Positions 1-12,591 are shown, numbered from the stretch's first letter. The stretch: 64,000 nt of DNA from Ephydatia muelleri (GCA_013339895.1 JABACO010000009.1:3946859-4010858); one strand, 5' to 3'. Program-made: numbers and translations. The notes: generated from the sequence alone by a model not told the origin.

Positions 1-130
1 GCAACCACACCCCTTTAGGGCCCAACAATTTGAGGTTTTCAATTTGAGGTTTTTCAACCATCAGTAACTTCAAAGGGATATCTCATTATGTAAAATCTAA
101 GTCACCTTTCTTTAGACACATGTACCTATA

Positions 131-133
<3 letters not shown>

Positions 134-200
<67 letters not shown>
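134..200. repeat. (CA)n microsatellite
   Basis: Uninterrupted CA dinucleotide run, continuing into degenerate CA-rich sequence up to about 295. Confidence 0.95.
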
Positions 201-203
<3 letters not shown>

Positions 204-499
204 TATACACATACAAACACAAACGCACACACACAAACACACATGCACACATACATGCACGCACACTTGCACACACCCACACACACACACACACACAGAA
301 GGGTAGCTTGAAAAGGTACAATGTGGTTGTCTGCCCACACTGCAAACAAAACAAAACATACACTCCACCACACATATTGTGTACCACACACACTCACATA
401 AGCTCACACACACAGACCACTCCCCTTTAGGGCCCAACGGTTTCATCAGTAACTTCAAAGGGATATCATTATCTAAAACTCATGTACATGCATAAAAAA

Positions 500-504
<5 letters not shown>

Positions 505-559
<55 letters not shown>
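505..559. repeat. (CA)n microsatellite, second copy
   Basis: Uninterrupted CA run in the second copy of the 415-bp duplication. Confidence 0.95.
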
Positions 560-561
<2 letters not shown>

Positions 562-660
562 ACATCGCACAGGGTAGCTTGCTGTCTGCAGAAGTAGTGT
601 ACAGCAGAGCTGGTATATGCCCACACTGCGAGCACACCACAACACATAGTACCACACACA

Positions 661-2089
661 TACCTGCATCACATACTGATAGTGCGCCTATTGCATATTG
701 TGAACTGGTTTATATACATCTGTAGTATTGATTTTCATAACATAATGTGCTGTCATAACAAGATTGGTCAAATGCAGGGTTTCATTGATACATGTTTTGG
801 GGGCAGGGCAGAGGAGTAGCCCATCTAAGTGCATTTAAAATACATCACAGTAACTCACACATATAATTATACGTAATTGCTAACATCATGTTATATTTAC
901 AGTTACTCTTAGTTTCATCTTAGATGAGTGTTAGCCTAAAGATACAGTTGAAACGATTATAGTTATATAGAGTACATTAATTTGGGAACATGGCATCTTC
1001 ACTTATCATTTTGAATCCATTTATTCAACTGTAATGGTTTTTGGTGGCTGCTTAAGCAAAATCAGCAAATTCAAGGGTACATAAATCAAACTATAATATT
1101 CAACCGTGTACACAGTCACAAATTATGGTATTTGTTAATTTGGAGATCATTGCACGTTTGAAGTGGATGCTTAATTCAATGATTTGAATATAATAAGACA
1201 GTACTTCAGGTAATTAAGTACATAAAATCGCAACATAACTGGAATCTTATATTTTAGATACTTAATAATGATTTACTTAACATCATTTTCTTTCCCTTTT
1301 GCAGCAGTATCTGAGGAAGGTTCAAAACACTGGTGGCCATCGATTTCATTGAATGAAGAATTTTACGTCATCTAATCTGCCTTTGGGCAATTCCGTACAC
1401 CCCTACAAGATACAATAATTGCAAATCAATAATTGCTGGTAAATAACCATCCCATGCATGACAAGTTTCTATTTTGTCCTACGTCCTATTCTCTGAACAA
1501 GCTATGTCCCACTCACCCCTTGTCCTTGTACAGACATTAACCACCACGCACCATTCTCGTACCCAGAACCAAATGTACTCTAATGCGTCTAAAAACCAGA
1601 GACCTCTGCTAAAACCAAGGTACAGTAGTAGGAAAGGACTCATTACGACGGACGGCTAATATCTGTTGCTATACGCTGTTCAACCACTCGCGTTCACCAA
1701 TCTGATAGCATCATTGTGGTGGTAGCATTTCACTCTTACAACTCGACAGATGATAGAATATCGTGATGACTCGCTGCTTTAAAGCAGTTTTCAACAAGCT
1801 AGGTACGTACATGTATTTACTATGCAAGTATAAAAACCTCACTGTACTTTCCTCAGATCCAAATCGTTTAATTTTGTTACAATCAGATATTCCAGCTTCA
1901 CCCTTAGTGGCAATGCGCTTACTTTATACTTGGTACACATACCTTGGTACTTGATGTCAGAATTGCGACCATCAACCACGCTTTGTCGTTATGATTTCTA
2001 ACAAACGCGCTTATAGATGAAAGCGCATGCGCAACAATAAATGAATAAAAACCGTAGACTTTTGTTCAAGAGCAGTATTAAAGCCGATT
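661..2089. other. AT-rich stretch without a supported gene
   Basis: No long ORF or recognised family. A possible splice acceptor ('TTTTGCAG', ending near 1305) precedes about 22 open codons that end in a stop near 1374, but no upstream exon can be tied to it. The last few hundred bases should hold the promoter and 5' UTR of the HECT gene; no clear core promoter element was found. Confidence 0.6.
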
Positions 2090-4441
2090 ATGGAAGGAAT
2101 AAGCAGTAGTGATCGAGCTAGAAAGCTGTTTGAAAGAGTTGTGGATATTGTAACCAATGACTTCGTGCAAGAACGTCCAAACTCTCTGCGTACGCCTCAC
2201 CGCGATACGAGTGCTTCGCAGATTGGAGTTTCTGGTAGTAGTAGCGAGAATAGCCGCCTTTCCGCCAGGATTAACAGCGCTACTCCGGAATATAGCCGCC
2301 TATTTGGTTTTCAAAGCAAGCGCAAAGATAGTAAAAAGGACCAAAAAAATAAATGCAAAGGACGGTCTGCGTCAGCGTGGGTTCACGACTGCATTTGTCT
2401 GGCTGTACACGACCAAGACTGGCTGCCCACGGCTCACGATAAGATGAATTTGGCATCATGGGGCCTTGGTCTAAAGCGACTGTCTTTTCCACGTGAAGCA
2501 TCATCAGCTGAGATCGACACAATCGTGTACGGTTCGTTTCCACAGCTCAGTGGACGTGGATATGATATTTTACGGACCGGCCCCAAATGCAAAAGTTTAG
2601 TGGTTATCGCCACTCCGCCAGGGGGAATGACCATACCGTACATGATGGACATAGTGCAGCAATCGAAGTTGTATATTAGACCGAAGGACCACAGTTTAGT
2701 GGTACGTATATATTTTAGTGAATGCATGCTAGCTTTATCGTATATTTACTTAATATTATGATTGCATGCATGCATGATTTGCATACAGGAACAACTCCAA
2801 ACCGACGTAGCAGACGCGTCGAAAAACTGCAGCGAAAGCGATGACTCTTCTGACAAATCCCCCCGAGCATTTCGCAGCAAAGGTGCAGAGAGAGCAGTAG
2901 AAGTGTCAAGTTCCGCATCTGATATGGAGCAGCAAAGCAGGTATATAAAATAGTTTCGGTTTGTTGTCTAGGATTGTATATACGATCTGAGTTTTGTAAC
3001 TATTTTTTTCTGCAGTCCATTTGTATCTCTATTGGATGAATCAGAAGAGGAATTTGATAAACAGCTGAAATTAGCAATCAGTGCCAGCCTACTGGAAAGC
3101 AACGCAGTGGTCGACGCAGTTGAAACGTACGTAAGCCGAAAGAATATAAGCGTGACGTGATATGCATTTTTCGTTCGTTAACATAGGGAGTCAATCCCAT
3201 TTAAGGAAGCCCTGAAGAAACTTTGTGAGACGACCATTAAGCCTAAGGAATATCAGCGAATCACAATACGCAGATCTCACATTTTTGATGATAGCATTCG
3301 CCTATTCCAAAAAGGAGTGTGCTGCAACAAACCTTTCAAAGTAACATTTATCGGAGAGCCCGCTGTAGACCTTGGGGGTCCACTACGAGAGTACTTTACT
3401 GTTATGATGCGAGCCATTGCGAAGAACAGTTCCTTATTCGAGGGGCGTACAGGGCAGCGTGTGTTAAGGTCCAATGTATCTGCAGTACTGGAGAAAACCT
3501 ACCTTCACGTTGGACGGATGATGGGAGCGTCTCTGCTCCAGGGTGGATCCCCACCCACGTTTTTGGCAAATTCCATAGTTGATTATATGTTGTACGGAAT
3601 TGAGGGTGTGCAGCTGAGGATTAATAATATTCCAGACATTGCACTACAGAAGGTCCTAAAGGAGGTATGACTCTTTACGGTAGTATTTTTTCATGCATTC
3701 TCCTGAATTTTTTTTTAGCTTGAAGATGCATCAAGTGTTTCAGAGTTCCAAGGTCTGCTAGATAATCCAGTTCTATCACACCGTATCCAGCTTGGGATTG
3801 ATAAGCCATCAACGCACTATCATCTGACTGATAAGTCTCATATTCTTAGAATATTGTGCATACATCAAACCATATTGTCGAGCAAGGGTCAAATAGACCA
3901 GATGATGGAGGGACTGAATGAGCACGGTCTACTATCATTGATGAAGAAATACCCTGAGTGTGCACGTGTGATGCTATCAAATGCTACAGAAGTGTTAACA
4001 GCTGCAGCTATGATTGATTTATTTCAGGTTGAGTACTCGTCCTGTGGGTCGAACAATCGCCAAAAGGAAGAGGCCAGTATCATAATGTTCTATGACTATC
4101 TCCAGGATATTGAGGGTAAAACAATTATTTCTGTGTGAATTATACTTATTTATCTCAATTGTACAGATGGAAAAGTCTTTCTCAGCACTGAACCTACAAA
4201 GGTGCAAATGGCTTTGGAGAAAGTGTTGCAGTTCACTACTGGATCCAGAAGTATTCCTCCTTTGGGGTTTGATTCTTCTCCCACCATTAACTTCTGCCAT
4301 GATCCAGCAGTGACACTTCCTACGTCCAACACCTGCTCAATGTCCATAACTTTGCCTACTGCAATCATTAATGTGGACACCTTCTCCTCCAGGATGACCT
4401 ATGGGATTGGCAACAGTCTAGGCTGCTTAGGACATGTTTGA
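2090..4441 (+). CDS. HECT-domain E3 ubiquitin ligase with a UIM, six exons
   Basis: Exons 2090-2701, 2789-2940, 3016-3126, 3187-3664, 3719-4115 and 4167-4441 join in phase through GT-AG introns of 51-87 bp and give 674 residues. Start ATG has A at -3 and G at +4. Residues about 95-205 form a Trp/Cys-containing N-terminal region of the type seen before invertebrate G2E3-like HECT proteins. Residues 262-279 hold a ubiquitin-interacting motif (EEEFDKQLKLAISAS: the L-x-x-A-x-x-x-S core is intact). The HECT domain runs from about 310 to the end, with 'PAVDLGGPLREYF' in the N-lobe and 'LPTSNTCSMSITLP' in the C-lobe. The catalytic cysteine is Cys640, 34 residues from the end, the usual distance. Known for the family: ubiquitin is passed through this thioester Cys to substrate lysines. 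The UIM suggests it binds ubiquitylated partners; the substrate is unknown. No disabling change was seen. Confidence 0.88.
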
Positions 4442-5099
4442 CCCTTTTCCTTGAACACCGTTCAGTTGCCATCTGCATGTTACCTTGTTTCAAGTTCACA
4501 CTTTTTGCCCATGTTTCTCACATATTGCACTGCAAGCTTCAACCGCTTCATTATACACATGTTATCAGTTTTGTATATGTCTCTATTTTGCATTTGTCTT
4601 GATGTCTTCTATCCTACCACATACACTACCACGTACATTCCAGCTATATCAGCGTTAGTCTGGAAATCTAGGATCTGCTGCGTTCGTGCATAAGTTTACT
4701 CAAGCTTTTCTTTTTGATGATATCATATGTATTTTGATATTCATATCACGAAAGCTTAGTCCACGTAAATCTAATCATGACTACATCATTCCCTACTTTC
4801 TTGCATGCAGGTCCGCAGACTAACAGATCTGTAGTGTAGCACAGATTGGAGGAATGATGTCAGACACCTCAATAAGTTGGCTAGTCTCAACCTCCTGGTT
4901 TGGGTTTTCAAGGTCTAAACCTTTGCCACCCGATCCGTGTAAGCGCAGTTGTTCAACCTCCAGAACCTGTGCTGTTGCGTCGATTATGCAAACCCCTGGC
5001 TATTCTAGTAAAGAATTTATATGTATGTGCATGTGTGTTTTCTGCTGCATGTGTGTTTTTTGCTGCATGCATGTGTGGGTTTTGCTGCATGCTTGTAGG
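4442..5099. other. 3' flank of the HECT gene, no gene seen
   Basis: Noncoding sequence downstream of the HECT stop, ending in short imperfect 'GCATGTGTGTTTT'-type direct repeats at about 5027-5095. No clear AATAAA near the stop. The left edge of the following LINE cannot be placed exactly. Confidence 0.5.
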
Positions 5100-6455
5100 T
5101 TGTAATCAGATTTGGAGTGTCAAAAGAAGTGCGAAGCTATTATATTCAACATCAATGTCTATGGACTGCGGGTGTATACCTCAGGGTTGGAAACAGGCAA
5201 TTGTTTGTCCCATTTTCAAAAAAGGTTCCCGTAAATCACCTAGCAATTATCGTCCGGTTTCTCTTACCAGTGTTTGTTGCAAAGTAATGGAGTCTATTGT
5301 CAATGGTACTCTTTCTTCGTTCTAACAGCCTTATCTCCAATGATCAGTTTGGCTTTCTTGCCAGGCGTTCTACTTGTACCCAATTACTAATCACACGTAA
5401 TGAATGGACTCTCCTTACTGATATTCGTTCTAAAATTGATTCTGCATGTGTATATAGACTTTGCTAAAGCCTTTGATTCTATCTCTCATAGAAAGCTGCT
5501 ATATAAGGTAGAGTGCTATGGGTTTACTCCCCTCTTGGTGAGGTGGTTATCTTCATTTCTTATGAATCGTTCTCAGCAAGTCTATATTGGTCAGTCTTTA
5601 TCTTCTTCCTTACCTGTTACCAGTGGTGTTCCTCAGGGATCAGTGCTTGGACCTCTATTATTCCTCATTTATATCAATGACCTTCCTGATTGTTTAGTGC
5701 CACCAGTTCAAGCTAAAATATTTGCAGATGATACCAAACTCTATGCTACTCACTCTTCTGATTCATCCTCACCTTTGTCTCTGTCTTTGTCGAGCTTTTC
5801 AGAAGTGCAGTGTAATATCCTTCGGACATAACTCTGCAAGCAATTCTTACTCCCTGGGTGGACTGCTAAATAGGGTTTTTGATATTTGTGACTTAGGTGT
5901 TTTTATTACATCTGATTTTAAACCCAGCTTGCATTGTTCATCTATTGCTGCAAAGGCCTTCCAAAGGTGTTCCCTTCTACTTAAAGGTCTTCAAACGCTA
6001 AATATCTCAACGTTTTGTAGAGTATTCATTTCATATGTGAGACCAATTCTCGAATACAATACTCCAGTGTGGAATCCGTGGCTCATACAAGACATTAAAT
6101 GTGTTGAAAGAGTTCAACGCTGAGCTCTTTTTATACGAGTAAAGCTGCCTACTATGAGCTATACTGATCGTCTTGCTAATTTAGGTCTTCATTCATTGGA
6201 GTATCGTAGAGTGTGTTTCAAGATTGTGAAAAACCTTGTAGATCTTGATACATCAGCTTTCTTTCGTATCAATCTGTCACCATACAGTACAAGAGGGAAC
6301 TCAATCAAACTTAGTCCTTTGTCATCACCCCTCACCATAATTTTCGCTCAAACTTTTTCTCAATCAGAGTTATACACATTTGGAATTCATTACCAGACTC
6401 AGTGGTTACAGCATCCTCCGAAAACATATTTAGGTCTAAACTCAGCAACGTAGAC
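5100..6455 (+). mobile_element. Degraded CR1/jockey-type non-LTR retrotransposon (reverse transcriptase part)
   Basis: Reverse transcriptase motifs appear in order across three frames: 'GWKQAIVCPIFKKG' and 'NYRPVSLTS' (5190-5270), '[17 protein letters not shown]' (5450-5500), '[14 protein letters not shown]' (5615-5670), 'FADDTKLY' with the catalytic DD (about 5720-5745), then the thumb and tail with 'DLGVFITSDFKPS' and 'YVRPILEYNTPVWNP' (5890-6090). A frameshift near 5325, another near 5800 with loss of roughly 20 codons after the active site, and an in-frame stop at 6121 leave it dead. The endonuclease part is absent, so the copy is 5'-truncated. It ends near 6455, where homology to the protein tail fades. 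Confidence 0.85.
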
Positions 6456-6754
6456 TTGTCTCCATTTTGTAAGTGTTACCCATTTTAGGACCGGCAGTAT
6501 ATTAGTGCATACTCATTTATGCCATTACTTGCCATTGTGTGATATATGTCATTATTATTATTATTATTATTGTTATTGTTGAGGAAGTGATGTTCGTAAT
6601 AAAATAACAACATTACAGGGAATACACAAAAGTATTTTTTAATAATAATTATTATTATTATTGGAGGATGGAATTTGTTTGTTATTATTACAAAAATAAT
6701 AACACAGTACATAAACATTAAACAAACAAATTACACATACAATCGGATCTTGCT
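6456..6754. repeat. AT-rich spacer with (ATT)n microsatellites
   Basis: ATT/TTG runs at about 6549-6580 and 6641-6661, with no coding signal. This stretch separates the LINE from the inverted R2-like fragment; part may be the 3' untranslated tail of that minus-strand element. Confidence 0.7.
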
Positions 6755-7345
6755 CTACGACAGTGGGATAATTCTAGACAGGATGGCTGTAGCATTGGCA
6801 CGAACTAGATGGACATTAAGCCGGCCATAAATGTCATTCAGCACAACTGACTTGGACTTGCATGTAGAGGTGGCGAGTCTGGAGGCGATTGATGAAATGA
6901 TAGAAGAGGTCTCATCGCCCCAAGCTCCATACGATTCTGCCACCATGGGGACACATACCCATCCAAGTTCCGAACATTTGGGATCATTAGCTTGATGTTT
7001 CCTCGCCTCTGTGACCTGAGCAGCAGACTTGGCCAAAACTCCCGCTTCCAAAAGGGTTAAAGGGTTTAGCGGAGAAGTGATGGAGACATCTAGTGCTGCT
7101 GGTTTGCCTAAGAACCAATTGGATAGTAAGATATCAGCTGGGCGAGTCTTATTGTGGTCATGGGTGAGATTGTTGCCCACTTCCACCTGAACACCTATGT
7201 GTGCACGCCGACAGGTCTCCACCAGGATATCTCTGATCTTGTTGTGGCGGGAGACCACATCTCCACCATATTTGCAGGTGACTGCATGGTGGCCAAGGTG
7301 ATCAAGTACACCGGGGCACAGGGTACACTGAGAGCCCTCTGAAGT
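6755..7345 (-). mobile_element. R2-like non-LTR element, C-terminal zinc knuckle and restriction-like endonuclease, copy 1
   Basis: This is the longest of five related fragments. Read on the minus strand from about 7345 it encodes a CCHC knuckle ('CTLCPGVLDHLGHHAVTC', C-x2-C-x8-H-x4-C), then 'GGDVVSRHNKIRD', then the endonuclease-like core 'RPADILLSNW', 'GKPAALDVSITSPLNP' and 'CSELGWVCVPMVAESYGAWG', ending at a stop near 6755. CCHC followed by a PD-(D/E)xK-type nuclease is the known C-terminal layout of R2-like elements. The reverse transcriptase part is missing, as expected for 5' truncation during target-primed reverse transcription. The frame is open throughout, so this copy is fairly young. 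Assigning the acidic residues to a PD-(D/E)xK site is inference. Confidence 0.7.
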
Positions 7346-8175
7346 ATCGAGGCCAAGCCACCTATTATTATTATCATGTCCAAATATTTCATTGCAGTAT
7401 AAGTATTCAAAGCTTCCTTTAATTGTGACTTGTTCAAACTACTGAATCTATATATTATAATTATACCATGCCCACACTGCGTTTTTCTTTTGGTCAAGCA
7501 ATGGTTCAGGTTTATATGAAACAACGTATACAGTTCCATATGGCAGTGTAAGCATGCTTAGACACTTGACTTAATCATATCGAAGCACTAAAATCAAGTA
7601 AAAATACTAAAAAAAATAGTTGTAGAAAGAAATTGTGCATCCACTGAGTCGATTACTTCGGTACCGCCCATGCACGCGAAAAAAATGCCTGCTTTTAATT
7701 CAATGATTCAGTGTGACCTTCTGCAATGTGCATGATTGCTAAACAAGCATAATTATATTATTTATATTCACCGGTACAAATGAAGAACACAATACTATTG
7801 TATAGTATAGTTGAGAGATGGTTTTTCAATATGTATAGAAATTAGAACAGGATTACTATGATTATACTGCTATAATGCATAATACCTGTATAAGCATGCT
7901 GGCTCACAGTTGAAGATAATTATAGTGATATCTAAGTAGAAGCCACAGGCCTCATCACTGATATATAATTTTGCAACCACATGCACTGTTCAGACATATT
8001 CAATGTATCAGAGTTAATTTATCTACTCTTACATAAGCATTATCATATTATACTGTTATCACAAGCCCAAAGGGACAGAGCTAGGAGCCCAATGTGGGTA
8101 CAAGCCCAATGAAACAATGTTGTACGTCCTTGCCTCAATGCACATCCATGCTGTCTGTTTACTGTGTAAAAACAT
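7346..8175. other. No gene seen
   Basis: AT-rich sequence with short ORFs only; no repeat family recognised. Confidence 0.6.
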
Positions 8176-8338
8176 AAAGACAATATTCGATTTAACCATA
8201 GAGAGATGGTGTGGCATCATGTGGTGAAAATAGGAAGTCGACAGCATTAACCGTTCGGACGCTACGACGATTCACGCGCAGAGCATTTTTATAGTTATAA
8301 TGTTATAAAACATAGGACATTTTCGCGGAAACTGTCCC
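8176..8338. mobile_element. Foldback family F1, single right-arm fragment
   Basis: About 160 bp nearly identical to the right arm of the complete palindromic element at 43009-43769, from 'AGACAATATTCGATTT' to the terminus 'GCGGAAACTGTCCC'. The base after the terminus starts 'ATAT', the same target-like tetranucleotide seen at other copies. Confidence 0.85.
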
Positions 8339-8474
8339 ATATCATTATATATAAAAAAAAGTTAATTAAAAGATTATTTGAAACTATGCTTGAAACATTG
8401 TCTACTGGTTAACGAAATATGTTTTGAATTCAAAAGATATGCAATATAAAATACACTGACGCACAATTACATAC

Positions 8475-8766
8475 TCATGAGGGCACAATCCTGGTGAGGA
8501 TAGCCGAAGAAATTGATCTCATGAGGCAGGTGTTAAGCCTTCCGTAAATCTCATTTATGATGACTGATTTAGGCTTGGAGCATGCAATTGCCAGCCTGGA
8601 TGCCAACTGCGCAAAAGTTTTAACTGCCTCTTGACCCCATGGTCCGTACGTCTCGACAACCAAAGGGATGCACACCCAACCTAATTCCACACATTTAGCA
8701 TCATTACTGTTGTGTTTTCTTATCTCTGAGGCCTGAGCCGCCACTCCTGAAGACACTCCCGCTTCC
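8475..8766 (-). mobile_element. R2-like endonuclease fragment, copy 2, ending in a fold-back
   Basis: Minus-strand frame with 'CVELGWVCIPLVVETYGPWG' and a C-terminus 'SSAILTRIVPS'. Homology to copy 1 stops at about 8766, where the DNA folds back on itself. The sequence from the stop through about 8429 also matches copy 4 near 11300, marking a shared element 3' end that finishes without poly(A). Confidence 0.8.
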
Positions 8767-8786
8767 GAAAGGAAGCGGGAGTGTCT
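8751..8786. repeat. Perfect 16-bp inverted repeat with GAAA loop
   Basis: Arms 8751-8766 and 8771-8786 are exact reverse complements around 'GAAA'. The left arm is endonuclease coding sequence ('CTCCCGCTTCC' is also in copy 1). The right arm is its inverted copy and marks the truncation point. Confidence 0.95.
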
Positions 8787-9186
8787 ACTAATAACAAAAA
8801 AAGTGAGAGGAAGTCAAGTATGCAATAATCAGTGTTACATACGGATATGGCCATCTGGATGTCATTTACAAGTGTCCAAGGAGTTAACCTTATTAACTAT
8901 AGCTTCATGTTTTGGAATGTTTATTTATATACTGTACATTTGCACTGATCAATGTCTTCAACACATTCAGATAATTCCATAACAATGATCATCTCTAAAG
9001 TTGAAGATGACTTAAAAACCGGTCAGTACTTCTTTCACCAATCTGCCATACCTTTTTCAACTAGCCAAACACCAGTACCATCACCCTGCAATCACAACTG
9101 TACTGACTATGCCCTATAAAGACGCTTTGTGATACACAGGTATAAAAACCAATATTGATCTGGTAAGCGATTGATACCAATAGCTT
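8787..9186. other. No gene seen
   Basis: AT-rich spacer between the copy 2 fold-back and the next F1 element. Confidence 0.6.
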
Positions 9187-9769
9187 GTAGCTCCACTCCC
9201 TGGGGAAAATACAAGTGGTCTTACCTCCAGGGGTTCGAAACACGAGTATTTCTCTCGGCATTGCCTCAAATTCGGTTTCCAGTTAGAGAAGCTCTTGAGG
9301 TACTTAAATATCCTTTTCGTTAATTTTTACTTCAACAGGTAATAAGATATTTGCTTTCTAAGTTAAAGCACATTTCCGCGGGTGGGTCTATCTTATAATA
9401 TTAGACCCAACCCGCGAAACTAGCGGGAAATGTGCTTTAACTTAGAAAGCAAATATCTTATCACCTGTTGAAGTAAAAATTAACGAAAAGAATATTTAAG
9501 TACCTCAAGAGCTTCTCTAACTGGAAACCGAATTTGAGGCAATGCCGACACTCCTGCAAGGGAAATACTCGTGTTTCGAACCCATGGAGGTAAGACCTCT
9601 TGTATTTTCCCCAGGGAGTGGAGCTAAGAGACAATATTCGATTTATCCATGGAGAGATGGTGTGGCATCATGTGGTGAAGATAGGAAGTCGACAGCATTA
9701 ACCGTTCGGACGCTACGACGATTCACGCGCAGAGCATTTTTATAACTATAATGTTATAAAACATAGGAC
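9187..9769. mobile_element. Foldback family F1, nearly complete palindrome with truncated left arm
   Basis: Left arm (from 'CTCCACTCCCTGGGG') and right arm are inverted copies meeting near 9400 around 'ATAATATTAGACCC'. Both arms match the complete copy at 43009-43769. The left arm lacks its outer ~170 bp and the right arm stops at 'AAAACATAGGAC', so both termini are missing. Small differences between arms show they have begun to diverge. Confidence 0.88.
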
Positions 9770-9853
9770 GGAATACACAAGAAAATTGCATAATTAAATA
9801 AAATAATACATACATACATACCCTGACACACTGAGACACACTATCTATGAAAG

Positions 9854-10387
9854 CTACAACGAGGAACTATCCCCCTCCTGAAGGGAACATCCACATCGTA
9901 AGAGGAGGGCTCGGGCATTGGCTCGCACAAGGGTCAAATTAAGGCGGCCGTACAGGCTGCAGACAACCTTGGACTTGGGGGAGTTGGTTCCTGGGGCAAG
10001 GTATGATGCGAGCCGTGAAAAAGCTTGCACCGCTTCGCTGCCCCAAGCTCCATATGACTCGGCCACAAGGGGAATACAAGTCCACCCCAACTCGGAACAC
10101 TTGGCATCATTGGCAGAGTGCTTCCTTAGCTCAGCGGCAACCGCTGCTGACCCTGCTGTGCGACCCGCTTCAGAGATAAAGGTAGGGTTAAGCGGAGACA
10201 CCACAGTAAGGTCAAAGGCAGCAGGCTTGCCACAGAGCCAATTGGAAGCTAGGATGTCAGCAGGGCGTGTGTTCCGAAGCTCATGTCCTAGTCCACTACC
10301 GGCCTCTGCCTTGGCGCTGATGCAGGCACGATGGCAGGTTTGAAGCACTTTTTTTATTACTCTCATCACTTCTGTACCCAAGCCCAT
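9854..10387 (-). mobile_element. R2-like endonuclease fragment, copy 3, open frame of about 177 codons
   Basis: Minus-strand open frame with 'RPADILASNWLCGKPAAFD', 'LTVVSPLNP' and 'CSELGWTCIPLVAESYGAWG', ending 'RANARALLLRCG' plus a short tail. The frame has no internal stop, but the knuckle and reverse transcriptase are absent. The family's nuclease would nick the target to prime reverse transcription; here only the domain remains. The plus-strand ORF over the same bases is a shadow. Confidence 0.75.
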
Positions 10388-11297
10388 TTATGTAATACAT
10401 ATTTCACATGTAATGTAAATGGCAGAGAATAGCTGCATCCTTGATCATGTATGTAATTCAATAATCTTGGCATTCAAATGTTTCAGCACACAAAAAATTA
10501 TTCACGCTAACTCTTGCATAAGGCCACAAATGAGGTACCCCAATATCAGCATATGACTTGCAGCAGTATTTGCCAGAATTGGCTGCATTTCCAGACTTTG
10601 GGTGTTTTTCCTGTTTCTGTGATCATTCACTCAGAGGGAAACATTATGCTTGCTGCTGTCATTTCCATTTTTTTTAATACATGATTACTAATCACTCTGT
10701 TTTATCAAAGTATGAGTCTTCCAAGCAGTTTCTGTTTTCTAGTGAAATGTAAACCGCTTTTTCTACTCAATGGTTCACACTACATTTGCATAATGCCAAG
10801 CCAGTGTACATGTACAGCTCTTTCAGTTCCACACTATGACATTGTTCCTGTCTTCTTGAACTCAGCCATGTAAACTCATTTTCCTGCATTGCATATTTGC
10901 CTTGTCGGATTTTCTTTGTCTACCCACTAGCTTTCTCTTGATCTCCTCCACAAACGTATTTATTATCACTGCATTACTAACATAAGACCTCTTCCCAATC
11001 AAATTAGTTACCGGCATTACTAGTATCAGCTTCCCAAATATAGTATCCTTGTTCCAGTTCCACATGACAATATATACATATATTTTAGCAGATCTTGCAA
11101 TCACTTGGAAAAGGTTTCCTTCATTTGCTTTTATGTGTTGTCACATGTAACATTATATTGTTGTTATTGATGCTCTCAACTTTTGGCATTGGATCATTAC
11201 CCTAAAATGACATCATATATGCAGTTAATTTACGCAAGCAAAAATTACTCATGGTTAAAAGAGTTAATTCATATACATAATACAAAGTATACATGGC
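10388..11297. other. No gene seen
   Basis: AT-rich, short ORFs only; no family recognised. Confidence 0.6.
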
Positions 11298-11475
11298 AAT
11301 TCAAAAGATATGCAATATAAAATACACTGACGCACAATTACATACACATAACAATTTATGAGGGCACAATCCTGGTGAGGATAGCCGAAGAAATGGATCT
11401 CATGAGGCAGGTGTTAAGCCTTCCGTAAATCTCATTTATCACGACTGATTTAGGCTTGGAGCATGCAATTGCTGG
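11298..11475 (-). mobile_element. R2-like endonuclease fragment, copy 4, 3' end only
   Basis: About 175 bp nearly identical to 8429-8592, covering the last 40 or so codons ('INEIYGRLNTCLMRS') and the 3' untranslated tail down to 'AATTCAAAAGATATGC'. Differs mainly by a 10-bp insertion in the tail near 11348. A different 5' truncation point but the same 3' end as copy 2. Confidence 0.85.
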
Positions 11476-12554
11476 TTAAAATAATCCAGGTATATGATTC
11501 ACCCCCCTCCAGAGAATTAAAATGAATAGGATTGATAGTCTCCCATCTTGGATGTAAGGGAAGCACTCAATCCCATGGTTTCATCATGAATTTACCCTAG
11601 ACCTGTGATATAAAAACCAGATCAGGGGTTGGGTCTGCATAACTGTTGCTCTGAAAAAGTGTGTTTAATTATAATTACTCCTATTTAAATCTCACCCCAA
11701 GTTACAAGAGCAAGTATCTCAAGCTTTGGGACTCACAAATCTCAATTTCCTGTTGTATTGCATAACCATGGCAATGATGTTGCCTTGCACTTGTTGATGT
11801 CATTCTTATTACCTGCTAGAGTACTCGTGCAGTGCTACTCAACAGTACCTGTACTGGAGGTCCACATTGCACCACCTAACATGCAGATGCCACAAAGGAT
11901 GCGCAGGCTGTTGTGACCTGTAAGTAACCAGCAACCACAAATCATATCTCTAGTTTCTGTGGTGTTAGTCAGTCAAGGGTGGGGCTGTCCATAAGGAATC
12001 AGAGCTTGGCAATTTTGCATGGGCCAAGCTCCAAAGGACTTGTACAACTAGCATGCACTGTCAGGGATGAAGAACATGAATAAATTTATTTTTCGTACTA
12101 CACAGTAAACAAATGTACCCCCACGATGACATCCAGTAAATTAGACATTAATCATAGAGACTCAGACCAACATCTAAAGTCGCCTCTCGACAGACATACT
12201 GACAGGGCCTGCTCCGTTGCCTATAAGTGCCCCTAAATTGAACTGTACTGCGCAAGCTGGTAGTGTTGGGTATAGCCGTTGCAGAGAGCAGTGTAACCAG
12301 GCCATTGGTCTGGGAAGGGCTTTGAGGGAGGGAGTATGTGAGGGGAAAGGAGAAAAGAGAAGATTGCCCTTACTGCACTCTCCAGGTCAGAGTAATCACC
12401 TCTTGAGACATGTTCAGGGACCAGGAGCCTTCAGTGGAGCTCTGAATCAGCATGCAGCACAACCATTGTGTCTATAGAACACACTATATGTATCTCAGCT
12501 CCTCAGATGTTGTCAGAGCTTTTTAGTGACTTGCCTCAACCCAATGAGTGTGCA

Positions 12555-12591
<37 letters not shown>

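Larger units (their letters stand above)
1..660. repeat. Tandem duplication of about 415 bp, each copy carrying a (CA)n tract
   Basis: Two copies are visible. Each starts with 'CCCTTTAGGGCCCAAC' (about 11 and 423), followed by 'CAGTAACTTCAAAGGGATAT', a long (CA)n run, then 'GGGTAGCTTG' and 'CCCACACTGC'. The copies have diverged by small indels and by different CA lengths. No coding potential is supported: reading frames here are Thr-His or Cys-Val runs from the dinucleotide. Confidence 0.8.

Noticed and set aside
112..458. Cys-Val and Thr-His ORFs of 60-110 codons
   Set aside because: Pure products of the (CA)n tract in shifted frames.
9918..10343. 141-codon plus-strand ORF
   Set aside because: Shadow of the minus-strand endonuclease copy 3, which has the recognisable motifs.
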